Shown: one piece after another, positions 1 to 12,213 of the stretch
Position numbering within the stretch: the first letter of the stretch is position 1
How the letters are laid out: each line of letters begins with the position of its first letter
Source of the DNA: Macquaria australasica
Lineage: Eukaryota > Chordata > Actinopteri > Centrarchiformes > Percichthyidae
Length of the DNA: 64,000 bases
Direction of reading: 5' to 3'
Assembly (NCBI GenBank): GCA_005408345.1
Contig: SEMN01000701.1
Location: forward strand, 124,001-188,000
Translations under genes and position numbers: made by a program
Notes under the pieces: generated by a model
The model's input: the letters and a program-made list of their open reading frames with translations, nothing else
What the model was told of the DNA's origin: nothing
Database searches by the model: none

Positions 1-3000
1 GATCAATTTCTACTTACAAATCAGTATCCCTGATAGTGTATGGTATGAAGTTCAAAGCTCCAAACAAACACACTAGCGCGGTATTGATTTAGGGAGATGC
101 CAAATTCATCTGCTGTTGAAAAGTCGATGATGAGGCACGTGGCAGGGGTGAGTGCTGCTTCCGTCTGCTTTGTTGCTGCCCAACACTCTGCAGCTTCACA
201 GCAGAGCATGTCCATGGCATCAGAATACTGGACGTGTTTGGGCCTCTTGTGTCCACCAGGGTTAGGGTGAAGTCACTTTTAGCACAGGAAGGTCCAACTA
301 GAATTTTAAACAGCAACTGGCAATATTTCATTTCTTCAGAAATTGGTTAATAACCCTTCAAACAAAGGACTGCTATTTCGCTGTGTGATTTTGTGAATGT
401 AAGAATATTAGCATTTGAATTTAAATTAAAACCATGTGGATCAGTATAATAATGGCAGCTTGACCGTCCTTCCTTTGATGGAGTAGAATGTCTTAAAATT
501 AAAAAAATAAAAACAAAAACTGCTCGTGTTATTGAAAGGAAAGTAAACTGATCCCACCCACGATATTGCCACAGGACACTATTAGCCAGTGATAATCTCA
601 TTAGAATGTACTAAATGCTCAGAGTACACTGAAGAACACTCCTCAGCTGTTTTCATATACTTTGATTCCTTAATGTGAACTTGTTAATTTATTTATTTGG
701 ACTTGTTGTTGGGGGTTGGGGTCGGGTGTAGAGGAAATTGCATAGATGTAAAATGTAGGTCGCTAAACTTTTTTAGAATTGATTTGTTAATGGTTGTATT
801 TTTTTTTTTTATTGAAAATTTCCTGAAAAACAAGTCTTCATTTACAAGTCACACATGTTTTTACTTAAGTTGTAAAAATTCTAACTTAAAGGGGTGTGAG
901 TATGTTTACAATTTTGTGTATTACCTGTTCTTTTTGTTTTGTAAAGATATAATTAAGACCTGAGAATTAATTTGAAAACAAAAGCCGATAAAGCTCTTTT
1001 TTTATTTACATAAGTTAAAAGTGTTGATGAATTTGTGAGAAGAAGAAAAAATGTCTGACAAGTGCAGCTACATTTTCTTGCCTTAGAGGTTGCAGAGGCC
1101 AAACTATCCAGTGAGGGAACAAAGGATTTCAGCTAAGAAACTGCATTGCAATGGTGTCATAAAACGTGGATGCCGTGGCCCCTTCTGACCCCTGACATAT
1201 TTAAATACATTTTAAAAAGTAAAGCTACCTTTTGTGACAAATAGTGAAATCAGCCAAGTACATCTCCCCCTCTGGAAATGGAGACCCAAAGTGTTCAATC
1301 TTAAATAAATGAAATAAATAATCATTTCAATAAATACAGACATAATATGTAATATAACAAATTAAAAAGAAATTAAATAAAAACTGCTGGAATGAAAACA
1401 CTTACCTGTAATAAATTGTTATTGTGAATAACATTTCACAATAAAGTTTTTAAAATTGATTGGATTATTTTAGAATTTCATGGCTACATTATATATTTTG
1501 TGTGTATTTATTCATATGATTATTTGTTATATTATTGATTGATTTAATATTGACTGGGGGTATCCATATGAAAAAGCCAAATGCTCTTGTAAGTGTCAAA
1601 AAATGTACTTGATGTAATTAATCAGTTGCATTTCTGTGGTTGAGCTCAAGAAAATCAAAAGAAGCTACTCTTGAGTAAACATCAAAATGAGGCATCAAAT
1701 CATTTTGTAGTGTTTAATTATCTGTTCTACACAAAACTGCAAAAAATGTCAAGACTGATTAAATCTGATATTGAAACATTAATTTGCTAATCTTTTTTGT
1801 CTGTTTTTTGCCCTGTATGTTCTTTCTACAGAACAACACAGATGAATTAATGCCACAAAATGATTCTCTGCCTCATTTTGACTTTTTAAGTTTTTGGTTT
1901 AGTTGAAGGCTAAACTTCAGAGATGTGAAAAATCAAATATTTCAAGTTGGTCGCTCTGCATTTTGCAGCTCTTAGGAGTCGGGGTACAACATGGACACTG
2001 CACAATATTCCTCATGTATGGAACATGATTAGAGCAAAATATGTAGAATTTTGAGGAATAGTCACTTGTCATAATTTTATGGAAAAAGTCAGGAGTTAGA
2101 GAAAAAGATACATTTAACAACAAATCAGAAGTCTAACATTAATATTGAAATTATGACTTATTTGTTAGACTTCTGACATTAATCTCAAAACTCAGTGGCC
2201 CTAATCATCTTCTATATACATACAACAGCTACTGTATCAGTGTCTAGCAGTATTAGTTGACGGTTCTGCAGCATCTGTAATGCCTGTGCAATTTTGAATT
2301 TTTTTTTTTTTGTATTAGCCCACTGACTGCAAATTCCATATACTTTTTATTTCTGCAAACAACTCTTAAATGTGTACTGATGTGGTTTCACTTTATTTCA
2401 GTAACTCATGGATACTTGAAACTTAAGAGTCAGGTAATCCTTCACATGCTTTTATGTTGCCAGAGTTACATTATTGTTGTATGGTAATGCAATGCAGAAT
2501 GTTCAGATCAATCTACACCTACAACTGCATCACCATGCCATGAAAAAAAAAACCCTGTGACAGATTAGCTAACACAAGCAAGTTTCAAGTCTCTGCAAGT
2601 TGATTATCAAACTGTACTGAAAGAAATGAAAAGCAATAGCTGCCTGGACGACATTCAAAAAACTACAATTTGGAAAATGGTCAGCAGCAGTAATTTAAGT
2701 ACTGCAAAAAACACAGGTACGGACCTTTAATTGCATTTTGAAAAAGACGTGTAAGGTTAATGTCATATTGTGTTACTAACAGTTGTTCTTAGCTATGTGC
2801 GGTAGCATGGAACGCCAAGAGTCTGCATGTTTTCAAACCCCCTGTCATCCCCTGACCATGTTGAAGGTGTGTTCATCAGTAGATTGGAGAAAAACCTGCA
2901 GACTCTTGAGCCACTGTAGTTTGTGATTGAGCACCACTGGTTTGCTGGTATGCTGTCATATTAACATGACAACAGATTACTCATGTCAACAAACCTGGGA

Positions 3001-4999
3001 CTGAACTACTATTCTGAGTAGTCAATTAAATAGCTGTAACATTGCATTTTTCTTCATAGGATGGTTGAGTTTCTACTTTCCAACAGCTCTGAATACAATG
3101 CTAATCCAGGCACAACAGTTATTGTTTAAACCTTGAGAGGTGGTTATCAGGGAATAGTTTTCCCTTATGGAAGTTAGTATTTCAGTTGCCTTCAATTTGC
3201 AATTACAGAACGTGGTGGCTGACTAAAGGAAGTACTTATTTAATCCAATGTGTTTACAGAATGCGTTAATCGGGGCCACTTGAATCTCAGATTGTGATTT
3301 TTAAGGTTTTCTTAAATTTTAGCTGAACAGACTCTAAGCACTTATCTACCTGGATGATTCAGCATACCTCTTCTTATGGGTAAGGACTGTATGATAGACA
3401 TGTAGACAGTTTCTGTGGTGTTGTTTCTAACTTTTTACAGTGGTTCATTGTATTTGTAGATTTTGGTGAGCCATTTTTTACGTGTCCTTTCTTTTGAGTA
3501 CCTGCAACATGACTGTTATATGCAGATTCAGCATTTTTGATTTCCTTTTTTATCTTTGAATGTTCAAATGACCTGTGTTTTGTTTAGCTTTTTTGTAAAT
3601 ATTGTACAACATGTCATGTTTTGTTTATTTCATATGAAAAAGGTTTTAAAGAAAAAAAACACCATTTTGTCTAGGCAATTTTTGTTGAGAAATAAAACAA
3701 AAAGCATGAGAATTCCACGGTGTGGTGTTGGTGTGTGGATTTTGATTAAATATCTGTTGACAAAATGATTGCCGTTTTGTTAAGAAGCATTTAATCTGAA
3801 TATAATATAAACTGTATTACTGTATATAAATTACTATACACAGATACACACAGATTCTAATCAAGTCTTCAGCTTAGAAAAAGTATTTTAAGCTTTTAAA
3901 GTCCATGTGTCAGAAGGAAACAAGAGGAGTTTGCTCCATAATCCATTATGTTGTTTCTGCACAATCTTAAAAATTCAGCCAACACATGGAAAGATGTCCA
4001 CATTTTTAAAAAGATTCAATCCTTTCCTGTTAGTACCCACATGTAGGCGTTCTAAGGTGCTTCAAATCCAAAACATACAGGGCTTTGGCACTGAGTCCGC
4101 TGCTTCATCATAGCTGACTGTTTGACTGGTTTTGGCCCCATGTGACTTGAGCAGTGGATCAATGTTGATGGCTGGATCATTGATACAATTTCTCCCCTGT
4201 TTGTGACCCAGTTGGGCTATGGAACACAGCTCCTAACGTGATGTTAGCCTCGTTGCTTCATTTCTTCATGATAGAGGAGATATCCAGAAACATGCTCTAA
4301 GAAAGACAAAAAAGACAGCTTTGACTAAGACTGTAGCTGGTGCTGGACATAAAACACACATTGCATACCCGGAATTCAGTAAAGAAGGCATCTTTCAGTA
4401 CGTGTCCAAAGTCATCACTTAAATTAGTGCACAATAGTCTGTAAACCTAAATACCTGAGTATTTTCACATCTGCGAAGAACAAAAACAATGATGAATAAA
4501 TTATTTACATCTATTAATTCCAATATTAGTCTATGGAAGAAAAACCTTATGTTTCTGTTAAAACATTCTTGATGCTTATTTACACGTTATCATTGGTTTA
4601 TTTGTCACAACATTGTTGAGGCACTATAATGATTTTTTTAAATCTATAAAATTCATACTGAATCTAATTGTGCAATATATTTTATGCTCCTAAAACCTGA
4701 ATAATATCAGCATATCCTACATGTCTTAATTGGAAAATGATACATTCGAAATAAGGCCTAATTCAGAATATCTAAACGGAATATGCTGTTTACATGACTC
4801 ACATCAAATTTGGAATATTGTCAAATTCGGAATAATGGTGGAAAATCGTGTTGGGTATTTTGGCCAAATTTGTTGGTTAACTTAGTAGACGAAATACTTA
4901 ACTTCAAAACTAACTAGTGAGCAAGAGTAACTTTCTTTTCCTTTGACTTCTTTGATAATACACCAGCAGAAGCTTGATATTTTCAAAATATAACTGATA
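1..4999. other. AT-rich non-coding flank 3' of the connexin gene
   Basis: No gene could be supported here. The stretch is AT-rich with short homopolymer runs. It contains a small inverted repeat near 2124-2175. At about 4690-4900 there is sequence of the 'ATTCGGAATA...GTTTACATG' kind that I associate with dispersed teleost repeats. The short open frames at 21-331 on the minus strand look weakly coding-like but have no recognisable domain or convincing splice borders. Part of this flank may be the 3' UTR of the minus-strand connexin, since TTTATT (AATAAA on the minus strand) occurs many times. Confidence 0.5.
2124..2175. repeat. short inverted repeat (hairpin)
   Basis: A 13-base arm, CAGAAGTCTAACA, is followed about 26 bases later by its exact reverse complement, TGTTAGACTTCTG. 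It could fold as a small hairpin. It has no coding content and no attached element was recognised. Confidence 0.6.
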
Positions 5000-5006
5000 A
5001 AGACTA

Positions 5007-6593
5007 TTATGCTCTAGACAACCATGGGAGATGAAACCCAGGTGGGGAATAAGCTGCTCCCAGATTGTGTACTCTGTCCTTTATAACTTTGCCTTCAATG
5101 TTCTGGACTGGTGTGAAATGTGATTTGGACACAGGAGACAGTCTCTGCTCTTTACTTGCCATTGACATTCTTCGGCCTCCGGCAGGCAGCATCATGGGCA
5201 TGTCTCCCTGCAGGGAGCCCAGTTCATCCGACTCCTCTGAGGTATGTAAGGAAGGGCTCGTGGAGCCACTGATGGAGGACAAGCTCTCAGATGGTAGCCT
5301 GATCATAAAGCTGGTCTTCCTGGGGTTAGGGATCAGGACCTCGCTCCCCATTGACTCCCTTCGCTCATCCTCATCCAGGTCTCTGATAGTGCTGGGCCTT
5401 AAGGTGCTAGTAGACAGCAGAGCTTCCAAATGGCTGGGGTGAGGGTGCTCCCCGTCATGGGGATCCTCATGATGGCTTGTTGTACTTCCCTCCACATTGG
5501 ACACAGCAGAAGCCCAGGTTGGATGGTGATCCACCATGGCTGTGTGGACCTCTGGATCTTGGGTTTGGGGGGCTTGGATTGCACAGTTCTGGCCAGACCT
5601 GGGTGGCATCCTAGGCTGGGGGCAGATATAGCTGGTCTGACTGTGTCCCAGATGAGCCAAACTGTTGTTCCTCGGTACGTCCTGGTTGGCTTTAAGCCCA
5701 GTGTTGTAATGAGGAGGCTTCATGTCCGCCTCTGGAATCACTTTGAAGGTCTGAGTCAAAGGCCCGTTGTGAGGTGATACATTGCTCATTACACAGAGGT
5801 GTGGTATGGACGCCTTCTTCTTGGACTTGTAAATCAAACTGTCATCCTCCGTGTACCTCTCTCCATACAGTGTCTGTTTGATTTTCCTGATGCCCAGGTG
5901 GGATATTTCCAAAATGTTGAGGAAAAGTGACACACCAGCGATGGCGATCATGAAGACCATGAAGATGGTCTTCTCTGTGGGCCTGGAGATGTAACAGTCT
6001 ACACTGTTGGGGCAAGGCAGCCTCTCACACTTATAGAGTGGCTCCAGTTGGACACCATAGAGTATATACTGGCCCAGGATGAAGCAGACCTCCACCACAG
6101 AGCGTGTAAGGATATGGATGATGTAGGTTCTCAAAAGAGAGCCTCTGAGAGGAGCCTTCTTCACCTTCCTCTGCTCGTCCAGCCTCCTCAGCTCCCTCTC
6201 TATGCGCTTATGTTCGCCCAATGCCAACTCAGCCTCGTCCAGCTCCTCCTTCAGCTGGGCCCGTCTGCGGTGGCGCTCCTTCTCCAGTGCTCGGATGCAG
6301 TAGAGGGCATGGCCCATGTAGACCAGTGAGGGCGCAGAGACAAAGATGACCTGCAGGACCCAGAAGCGAATGAGGGAGATGGGGAATGCGCGATCGTAAC
6401 AAACCGCCTTGCAGCCGGGCTGGTCAGTGTTGCAGACAAACTCGGACTGCTCGTCGTCCCATACATCCTCAGCTGCTGCACCCAGGATGAGCATGCGGAA
6501 GATGAAGAGTATGGTAAGCCAGATCTTGCCCACGATGGTAGAATGAATGTGGACCTCTTCTAGGATGCTGCCCAGCAGGTTCCAGTCACCCAT
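5007..6593 (-). CDS. gja10: gap junction alpha-10-like connexin (Cx52/55/62 group)
   Basis: A 528-residue connexin: six copies form a hemichannel, and docked hemichannels connect neighbouring cells. The start MGDWNLLGSILEEV is the canonical connexin N terminus. TM1 is about residues 21-41, loop E1 has C54, C61 and C65 (CNTDQPGCKAVC), TM2 is about 76-96, TM3 about 159-180, loop E2 has C189, C194 and C200, and TM4 about 207-229. A charged cytoplasmic loop (about 97-155) and a tail of nearly 300 residues follow, typical of the alpha group. MGDWNLLG, the EDVWDDEQS stretch and the cytoplasmic-loop pattern fit GJA10 better than GJA3 or GJA8. In fish this group is expressed in retinal horizontal cells (family knowledge). 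The whole coding region is one exon, as usual for connexins. Whether it is the a or b paralog cannot be decided. No breaks were seen. Confidence 0.93.
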   Translation of the reverse strand: MGDWNLLGSILEEVHIHSTIVGKIWLTILFIFRMLILGAAAEDVWDDEQSEFVCNTDQPGCKAVCYDRAFPISLIRFWVLQVIFVSAPSLVYMGHALYCIRALEKERHRRRAQLKEELDEAELALGEHKRIERELRRLDEQRKVKKAPLRGSLLRTYIIHILTRSVVEVCFILGQYILYGVQLEPLYKCERLPCPNSVDCYISRPTEKTIFMVFMIAIAGVSLFLNILEISHLGIRKIKQTLYGERYTEDDSLIYKSKKKASIPHLCVMSNVSPHNGPLTQTFKVIPEADMKPPHYNTGLKANQDVPRNNSLAHLGHSQTSYICPQPRMPPRSGQNCAIQAPQTQDPEVHTAMVDHHPTWASAVSNVEGSTTSHHEDPHDGEHPHPSHLEALLSTSTLRPSTIRDLDEDERRESMGSEVLIPNPRKTSFMIRLPSESLSSISGSTSPSLHTSEESDELGSLQGDMPMMLPAGGRRMSMASKEQRLSPVSKSHFTPVQNIEGKVIKDRVHNLGAAYSPPGFHLPWLSRA

Positions 6594-6646
6594 GGTCAGC
6601 TTCTCACCACTTCACTGCCACATGTCCTCAAACTGTGGAGACACAG
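6594..6646 (-). promoter_or_regulatory. 5' leader of gja10 with 3' splice site and a 3-codon upstream ORF
   Basis: Read on the minus strand, the connexin ATG is preceded by a leader whose upstream border is a good acceptor, CTGTGTCTCCACAG, with the exon starting at 6632. This matches the usual connexin layout of a separate 5' UTR exon. Within the leader, ATG TGG CAG TGA (6623-6612) is a complete three-codon upstream ORF ending 18 bases before the main ATG, so it could dampen translation. The upstream exon and promoter were not identified. Confidence 0.6.
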
Positions 6647-7189
6647 CATGCACATACAACATATTACCCTCACAAAGCTGGACTACATATCAGGTACGTT
6701 TTCGCTGTGAATCTTCAAAGGAAAGCTGCAGTCTATCTGTACTCAATAAAGTGATTTCTGAGATCTCAGGACACAGCAACAATACTAAAAATAAATCCAA
6801 TGAGGCAAGAAACACAAGTTGATCAGACAGGTTGCAAACAAGGTGACAGTTTAGCCAGACTAGCTACTTCGTCCTTTGGAGGTAAAACCGAAAGTGGGTG
6901 CATCATACATTCCAATACAGGAAAAAGTGCTACAAAGTTGGGCTGTAAGCTGTTGTGGATGTTTACAATAGACAGTTTGGGTTGTAATTTTACCTTATGC
7001 ATTTGTTTTCTTTTCCAAATAAATTTAACTAACGTGGGGGTTTGTTTACAACCTCTCTGAACGTCAGACTGTTTGTGTTTGTTGCCCTGTTGCACCTATT
7101 TATAGAGATAGGTGGCCAAATCTATTAAAATAAAACCCAACTTGGAATAAACCCCAGTTATCCTTTTAAGAGTAAAGCTGGTGTTATTC

Positions 7190-7530
7190 TATATTTTTAA
7201 AATCCTATGAAAAGACCCAAACCAAACGTGTTAGTCTGTTAAAGTGGTACAGGAATGAGTCCTAAAATCCAGAAATGAGTTTGCATTTTTGCACTTCCGG
7301 TTCCCTTGTCTCGAAGTCAGTGGGGTTTCTTGAATGGGTTTTTGGTTAGATGCCTGAAATAAGGTCTGTGGTTAACACAAGTTTAAGAGATTTTCACGTT
7401 TTGTTCTACGATATAAAATACCAATGGAAAAATCCTATTGGCTTTTTGTTGAGGGAATCAGGGCGATGCTAACTTCCGGGTTGGCCTACAAAAATACGTC
7501 ATCCCTGCAGTACTCTACACTTTCTGACCT
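7190..7530 (+). repeat. dispersed repeat, partner of 22750-23250 (inverted)
   Basis: The segment containing 'GGTTTTTGGTTAGATGCCTGAAATAAGG' recurs in reverse complement at about 23050-23240, with the same order of motifs ('gagtcctaaaa', 'tgcacttccgg', 'cattcaaggaa' equivalents). The two copies are about 16 kb apart in opposite orientation. No TIR, ORF or family name could be fixed. Confidence 0.65.
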
Positions 7531-9830
7531 CCCTACCCTGTCTGTGGCTCTCAGCCTCAAGACCATTGGTTCCTACAGAAACCATAAATCTTTAAAAACA
7601 GCTCACAAATATATAATTTTTTTTTTTATGGTATGCTAAAACATCTGGCCTCTGTAGTTTAGCAAAGAAGGAAATAGTGCATTTGCTGGATTAATCCACA
7701 TTTGGTGCTCTAGTGTATTTCTGGCAGCAGTACGGTGTATGTGGCATTGAGTCATTACCATGAACACACTCTGAAGGACCATGTCACCTAGTGCAACGGT
7801 GTGGCTCATTGATGTGTTTTTAATAGGTTTTGGACAATAATGGAGCTCTATGGCACAGAGGAAGAAGATATATCAGACTTCAGATACACACACAATACTT
7901 GATAGGAGGATACATTCATTGTTAGTTTGAATGTGCACGTGGAATTTGTTGACAAGAAGAAAAATGTGAAAAATCACCAGAATCAAAAACATTTACACTG
8001 AGAATGTATTGAGATACATATTGGACCAATCACTAAAATGAGTGGAGTGTTTACAAGTTGATGTAATGCTCCTGGAAACTTCCAAACATTGAAAACAGCT
8101 ATTTCAATGAGATGTTCTAGATGTAATTTAAACTTGACATGTACAGTTGCAGAGAAATTTGAAAGCTGCTTTGTTTTTCCATTTTTTTTAAAAATTGCAG
8201 TGAGTACTGACATCCTAGCGAGTGGTGTCAGGTGTAGCAGGGTTTATGTTGATGTCTTACTGAAGGAGATAACTGTCAGTCATGTTCTGTACAGCCTATG
8301 TAAAAAAACAAACCCTGTCCCAAGCAAATGTCTGGTCATACCAAAGAGAAGGAGAGAGAAACCAAACTGTGGTCTGGCATTGTGATGTAGTTTAATTACA
8401 ACAAAGTATAAGTGCAATTACATATGTACTGCCTATAACAGAAAAATCCCACCCTAAAACAGAATTTAGATGTATAGAGTTTTGTAATAAAATGCCATGA
8501 AAACGAATATTGCCCTTAGCTGGAAAATTAGTCATCAGATGACACCTTCTGATAAAGTGAAATAGTGGTTAAGTTTTTGGACTTTTGTTTTAGATATTCA
8601 ATCAAAAAGAGTTAGATTTGAATCTAGGGCTTCTACTTGCGCCCAGTATATCACCATGGCAGCTGTCATAGAGCTCTAGCATTTGTTTCATTATATGGTT
8701 CATGGTGCAGCTTCAGAAGTCATCTCTGTATGACATCATCACAGCAGTCTGGGGTTCAAAGACCCTTCATAGCTGTGGGGTACCATAGAAATAACATGCA
8801 AATTCTATTTTATTGTGGATTTTCCTTTCTATAAGTATGCAAATGAAATACACCAAGTGTAGTCTGGTTTTCTGTTGGAACATGGTCAGAAATTCAGCTG
8901 CAACCATTTCTTTCTTTTTACAATAACAATAATAAATCAAAGTATAACATTTACAATTTCTGTTTAGGCCATCTGACAAAACTATTTTACATTACTCATT
9001 CCTGGACCAACGTGTTGCACACCTTTGGGAGCATGACATTACACCAAATGACTCAATGTTCAATGTATCAACCATTTCAGCAGCACTTACATATCACTGG
9101 TATGGGTTCCCTCTTTGCCTCTTGATGCATTTCATCATGTTTATATAAGCATCCTAGGAATTGACTGTGTTTGTATGGCTACCCCATGGAGGTGTTTGGT
9201 GGTCCTCTTGTGCTGGTCCCAAACTCAGGTCCACATCCCGCTGCTCTCCTCTGTCTTTGTCTCTCTGTGTATCCGTGTGTGCTGTGGCTGCCTGTGTGTT
9301 GGGAGTGCTCTCCCGTGTTACATACAGGGTTCACAGGATGTGATCATCGATCGCCTCCCGACGGGACAATGCCCCCCACCCCCCTCCCTTCTCCCACGCC
9401 AGCAGTGCCAACTCCAACCAGTGCCATCAATATCACCCTCTCTGACAGAGAGAGGTGATATTTGTTTATGGTTGGTCTTTCACATAGGTGCCTTCAACAT
9501 AAAGATGTAACTGAGCTGACAGGGAGGCCTTAACATTTAAGTTCAGATCTGTTCACCTATCAAATGTGGATAATGTGTTTTAATGTGTTTAAATGTGTTT
9601 AATGGATCATGTCCTACCTGCCATCTTGTACACAGCTTTTAATTTGGAATGTGGGGCTTATGCATGTGAGTCCACATGCATGCTTGACTGCCTGACACCC
9701 CTACTGTGTAAATTCAATCCAACCATGTGCAGGGACATAGTAAAAGTCTTCATTTGAAAAAAATAAACACTCCCACATGAAGATCATGGTAGGATATGGG
9801 AATGTCTTTTTGGATATTGGATTTTGTTAT
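7531..9830. other. non-coding interval between gja10 and the MITE cluster
   Basis: No supportable gene. The open frames at 9115-9510 lie in a CT-rich, low-complexity stretch and overlap in three frames, as expected by chance. A small threefold repeat of the unit 'aatgtgttt' lies near 9566-9602. Confidence 0.5.
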
Positions 9831-9832
9831 AG

Positions 9833-10238
9833 TTAAAGCTGCTCTGGTCAATATTCTTATATTAACAATTGACTATATGTAATGTGAAAGGTGTCACTTG
9901 TAGTGAGGAACCCACCAATTATCACCAACTCTGCACTTCCCCTCAACTCTACTGAGCTATTTAGAATATTTGAGTTCTTTACTGTTTTGGTTTAGTGTCA
10001 CAGCTCTCATCAGCCTGGTTTCCTCAGCAGCAGACAGATATTTTGTGAAAAAGTTCTGAAACCCATAATACACTACCTATTCAACAGCAGACAGTCACAA
10101 ATCTCCCTGAATAAAACATTTTAAATTTTTTATTAAAGTCCCACAACCAAAATTCAAAACATAGGATGTTTTGTTCACCATAGCAAATATGTTAGCAAAC
10201 AATAAGTAACCCAAAAACTGAAATCGATGCAGCTTTAA
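9833..10238. mobile_element. TTAA-flanked MITE (AGCTGC termini)
   Basis: TTAA at 9833-9836 followed by AGCTGC, and GCAGCT followed by TTAA at 10235-10238, give a short inverted terminus with a TTAA target duplication, as in piggyBac- or Kolobok-type DNA transposons. A diverged second copy in the same orientation covers about 35600-36120 (shared runs such as 'gtgaaaaag' and 'caacagcagacag'). It is non-autonomous with no ORF. Confidence 0.6.
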
Positions 10239-10261
10239 CTAAAAACTTTTGTTTTTAGTAG

Positions 10262-10630
10262 TAGTGGTGGAAGAAGTACTCAGATCTTTTACTTAATTAG
10301 CAATACCAAGTATGGGTGGCTTTGGCTCAGGAGTAGAGCGGGTCATCCGTTAATCCCAGAGTTGGCAGTTCGATCCTCAGCTCCACATGTCAAAGTGTCC
10401 TTGGGCAAGACACTGAACCCTAAGTTACTCTTAACTCCGTCACCATTGGTGAATGTGTGTGTAAATGAGATCAGCTTGGGAACCGTTAAGGTTGAAAAGC
10501 ACTATATAAGTTAAGTCCATTTACCAAATATTAGCATCAAAATATACTTATATCATTGGATTGTGATTATTGATGCAGTGTTCGTCACTTAAATGTTGCT
10601 GCTTGTAGGTTTATACACTGCTAGCTATTT
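10262..10630. mobile_element. hAT-type MITE of the 'AGTGGTGGAAG' family, split by a SINE
   Basis: The start 'AGTGGTGGAAGAAGTACT' and the following 'CTCAGATCTTTTACTTAA' match the termini of the MITE seen complete at 25625-26793. After the SINE, sequence related to the MITE interior ('ttgatgcagtg', 'aaatgttgctgcttg') resumes. The far end is not clear. Confidence 0.55.
10306..10526 (+). mobile_element. tRNA-derived SINE
   Basis: A tRNA-like head ('TGGCTCAGGAGTAGAGCGG' as A box, 'GGCAGTTCGATCCTC' as B box) leads into a body with 'AAGTGTCCTTGGGCAAGACA' and ends in 'AAAAGCACTATATAAG...AGTCCATTTACC'. This is the standard plan of a widespread teleost SINE. It is inserted in the MITE at 10262-10630. 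Confidence 0.85.
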
Positions 10631-11209
10631 TCTAAATTCTCCAGTTGAAAATAAAATTCATAAACAAACCAAAACCATGTAGTTTAGACCAGAATGCACT
10701 GCTGTATGTCAAACAACTGTTTAACAATGACATGACATAGGCATGAGTTTTTAACATAGTGAATGCTGACACCATCCTGGTCAGGAAGGCCCACAGACCC
10801 CCTCCCTCAGTGCACAGAGTAAAGCAATAGTACATATTACTGGCTTGATTTGAGAGCCCTGGTGCTTGGCTGCATGAAATGACCAGCTGTGCCTGGAGGG
10901 CCTTTAATTAGGTTTCCATCGTGCTCTGACAGAGTCAATGGAGCATTGATTTGATTTTCCCTTCAGAAGCTGCGGCTGTGGTTGCTGAGGCCAAATGCCA
11001 GATGTCACACCAGGATCACTGGATTACACAACCAACGGCTGCTTCATCAGGAGCTCCACCCAGGGCCTGACTGACAGCTGAGCAGCTAGGGCGGGACTTT
11101 GTCCAGTCTGTCTGTTTGTTGACACCAGACCAAACTCACCCATATGTTGGTCCTAATATCATTGTTAGGACTTTAAATTAATTTAGTAACCCCCAACTTA
11201 CCTAGCAAC

Positions 11210-11870
11210 TAATGGTGGAATGGAATGATGTACATTTACTCATGTACTGGACTTTGAGGTGCTTACTGTGCTGGAGTATTTCTGTTCACCACATACTTCA
11301 TACTTGTGTTTCACTAATTCAGAGGGAAATTTTTTACTGCACTACATTTATTTGACAGCTAGTTACTATTTTGCAAATTTGGATTTTACATAAAAAATGA
11401 ATAATAAACTTATAAAAATAATGCATTGTTATAGATGAAGCTTCCTGACAGTATATAATTATTTGTTGCGTCATCTCCATGAGTTAAGTTATGATTGAGT
11501 TATGATTAGCTCCGCCTTGACCAACTATAACATACTGCTTACACTGTAATGCAGTATGTTACAGTTGTACAAAGCATGTTGCCTTTGTTTGACAGTAGAC
11601 AGTTCAAAGAGACGGGAAACAGAGTGAGAGAGAGGGGAGTGACATGCAAAAAAGGTCCTCTGCCAGAATCGAACCCTGGATGTTATGTGATACGCACACT
11701 TAAGCATTAGGCTACCAGGACGCCCCCATACTTTTATTTTTAATGCTTAAAGTCAATTTTGCTGATAATACTTCTGTAGTTTTAGTGGTAAGTAGTAGTA
11801 AAGTAAAATAAGATTTTGTAATGGAGTATTTACATTGTGGTACTGCTAGTTTTACTTTTAGGTACCTTGT
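11210..11870. mobile_element. hAT-type MITE copy carrying a second SINE
   Basis: 'ATGGTGGAATGGAATGATGTACATTTACTC' at the left, and 'gctgataatactt', 'aatggagtattta' and 'cattgtggtact' at the right, belong to the same MITE family as 25625-26793. Its middle is occupied by the SINE at about 11545-11730. The termini are degraded and no target duplication was found. Confidence 0.6.
11545..11730 (-). mobile_element. tRNA-derived SINE, minus strand
   Basis: Read on the minus strand: a tRNA-like head with 'GGTAGCCTAATGCTTAAG' and the B box 'GGGTTCGATTCTGGC', then the tail 'TTGCATGTCACTCCCC', a CT-rich run and 'CAAACAAAGGCAACATGC'. This layout matches a common teleost SINE and differs from the SINE at 10306. 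Confidence 0.75.
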
Positions 11871-12213
11871 GGAGTTTTTGACTAGTAGCGCTATGGCGCA
11901 ACATCTTTATGGGCCGCTCCCAATTTGTTTTTCGCTTAACTTTACTATTCTATTCAAATTTTAAAGTCTAGATGAAATGAAAAATGCCTTTTTTAACCAT
12001 TTTAAATCACATCTCCGGTCACATTGTGCACTTGTTTAACAATAAATACCAAAAAACAAATAATAAAAATCAGTTTCTTTGTATTCTTATGTCAAAATCC
12101 AATCATGTTTTCTTCCTGTAAAACAAAATATGACGTGTGCTTACATAAGCTTGAACCAGTAATATCATGACATCCACCCATCAATCAATCTTCAACTTTT
12201 AAGATTTACTCAC

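Noticed and set aside
21..331. Minus-strand frames at the left edge (e.g. MDMLCCEAAECWAATKQ...)
   Set aside because: Coding-like in part, but no acceptor, donor or family was recognised, and it may be cut by the window edge. Not enough to annotate.
9115..9510. Overlapping plus-strand frames with Cys/Leu-rich peptides
   Set aside because: Three frames are open at once in a CT-rich low-complexity stretch, with no homology or splice support.
10320..10390. Possible genuine tRNA gene
   Set aside because: The A and B boxes are present, but the cloverleaf is degraded and the sequence continues into a SINE body and tail.
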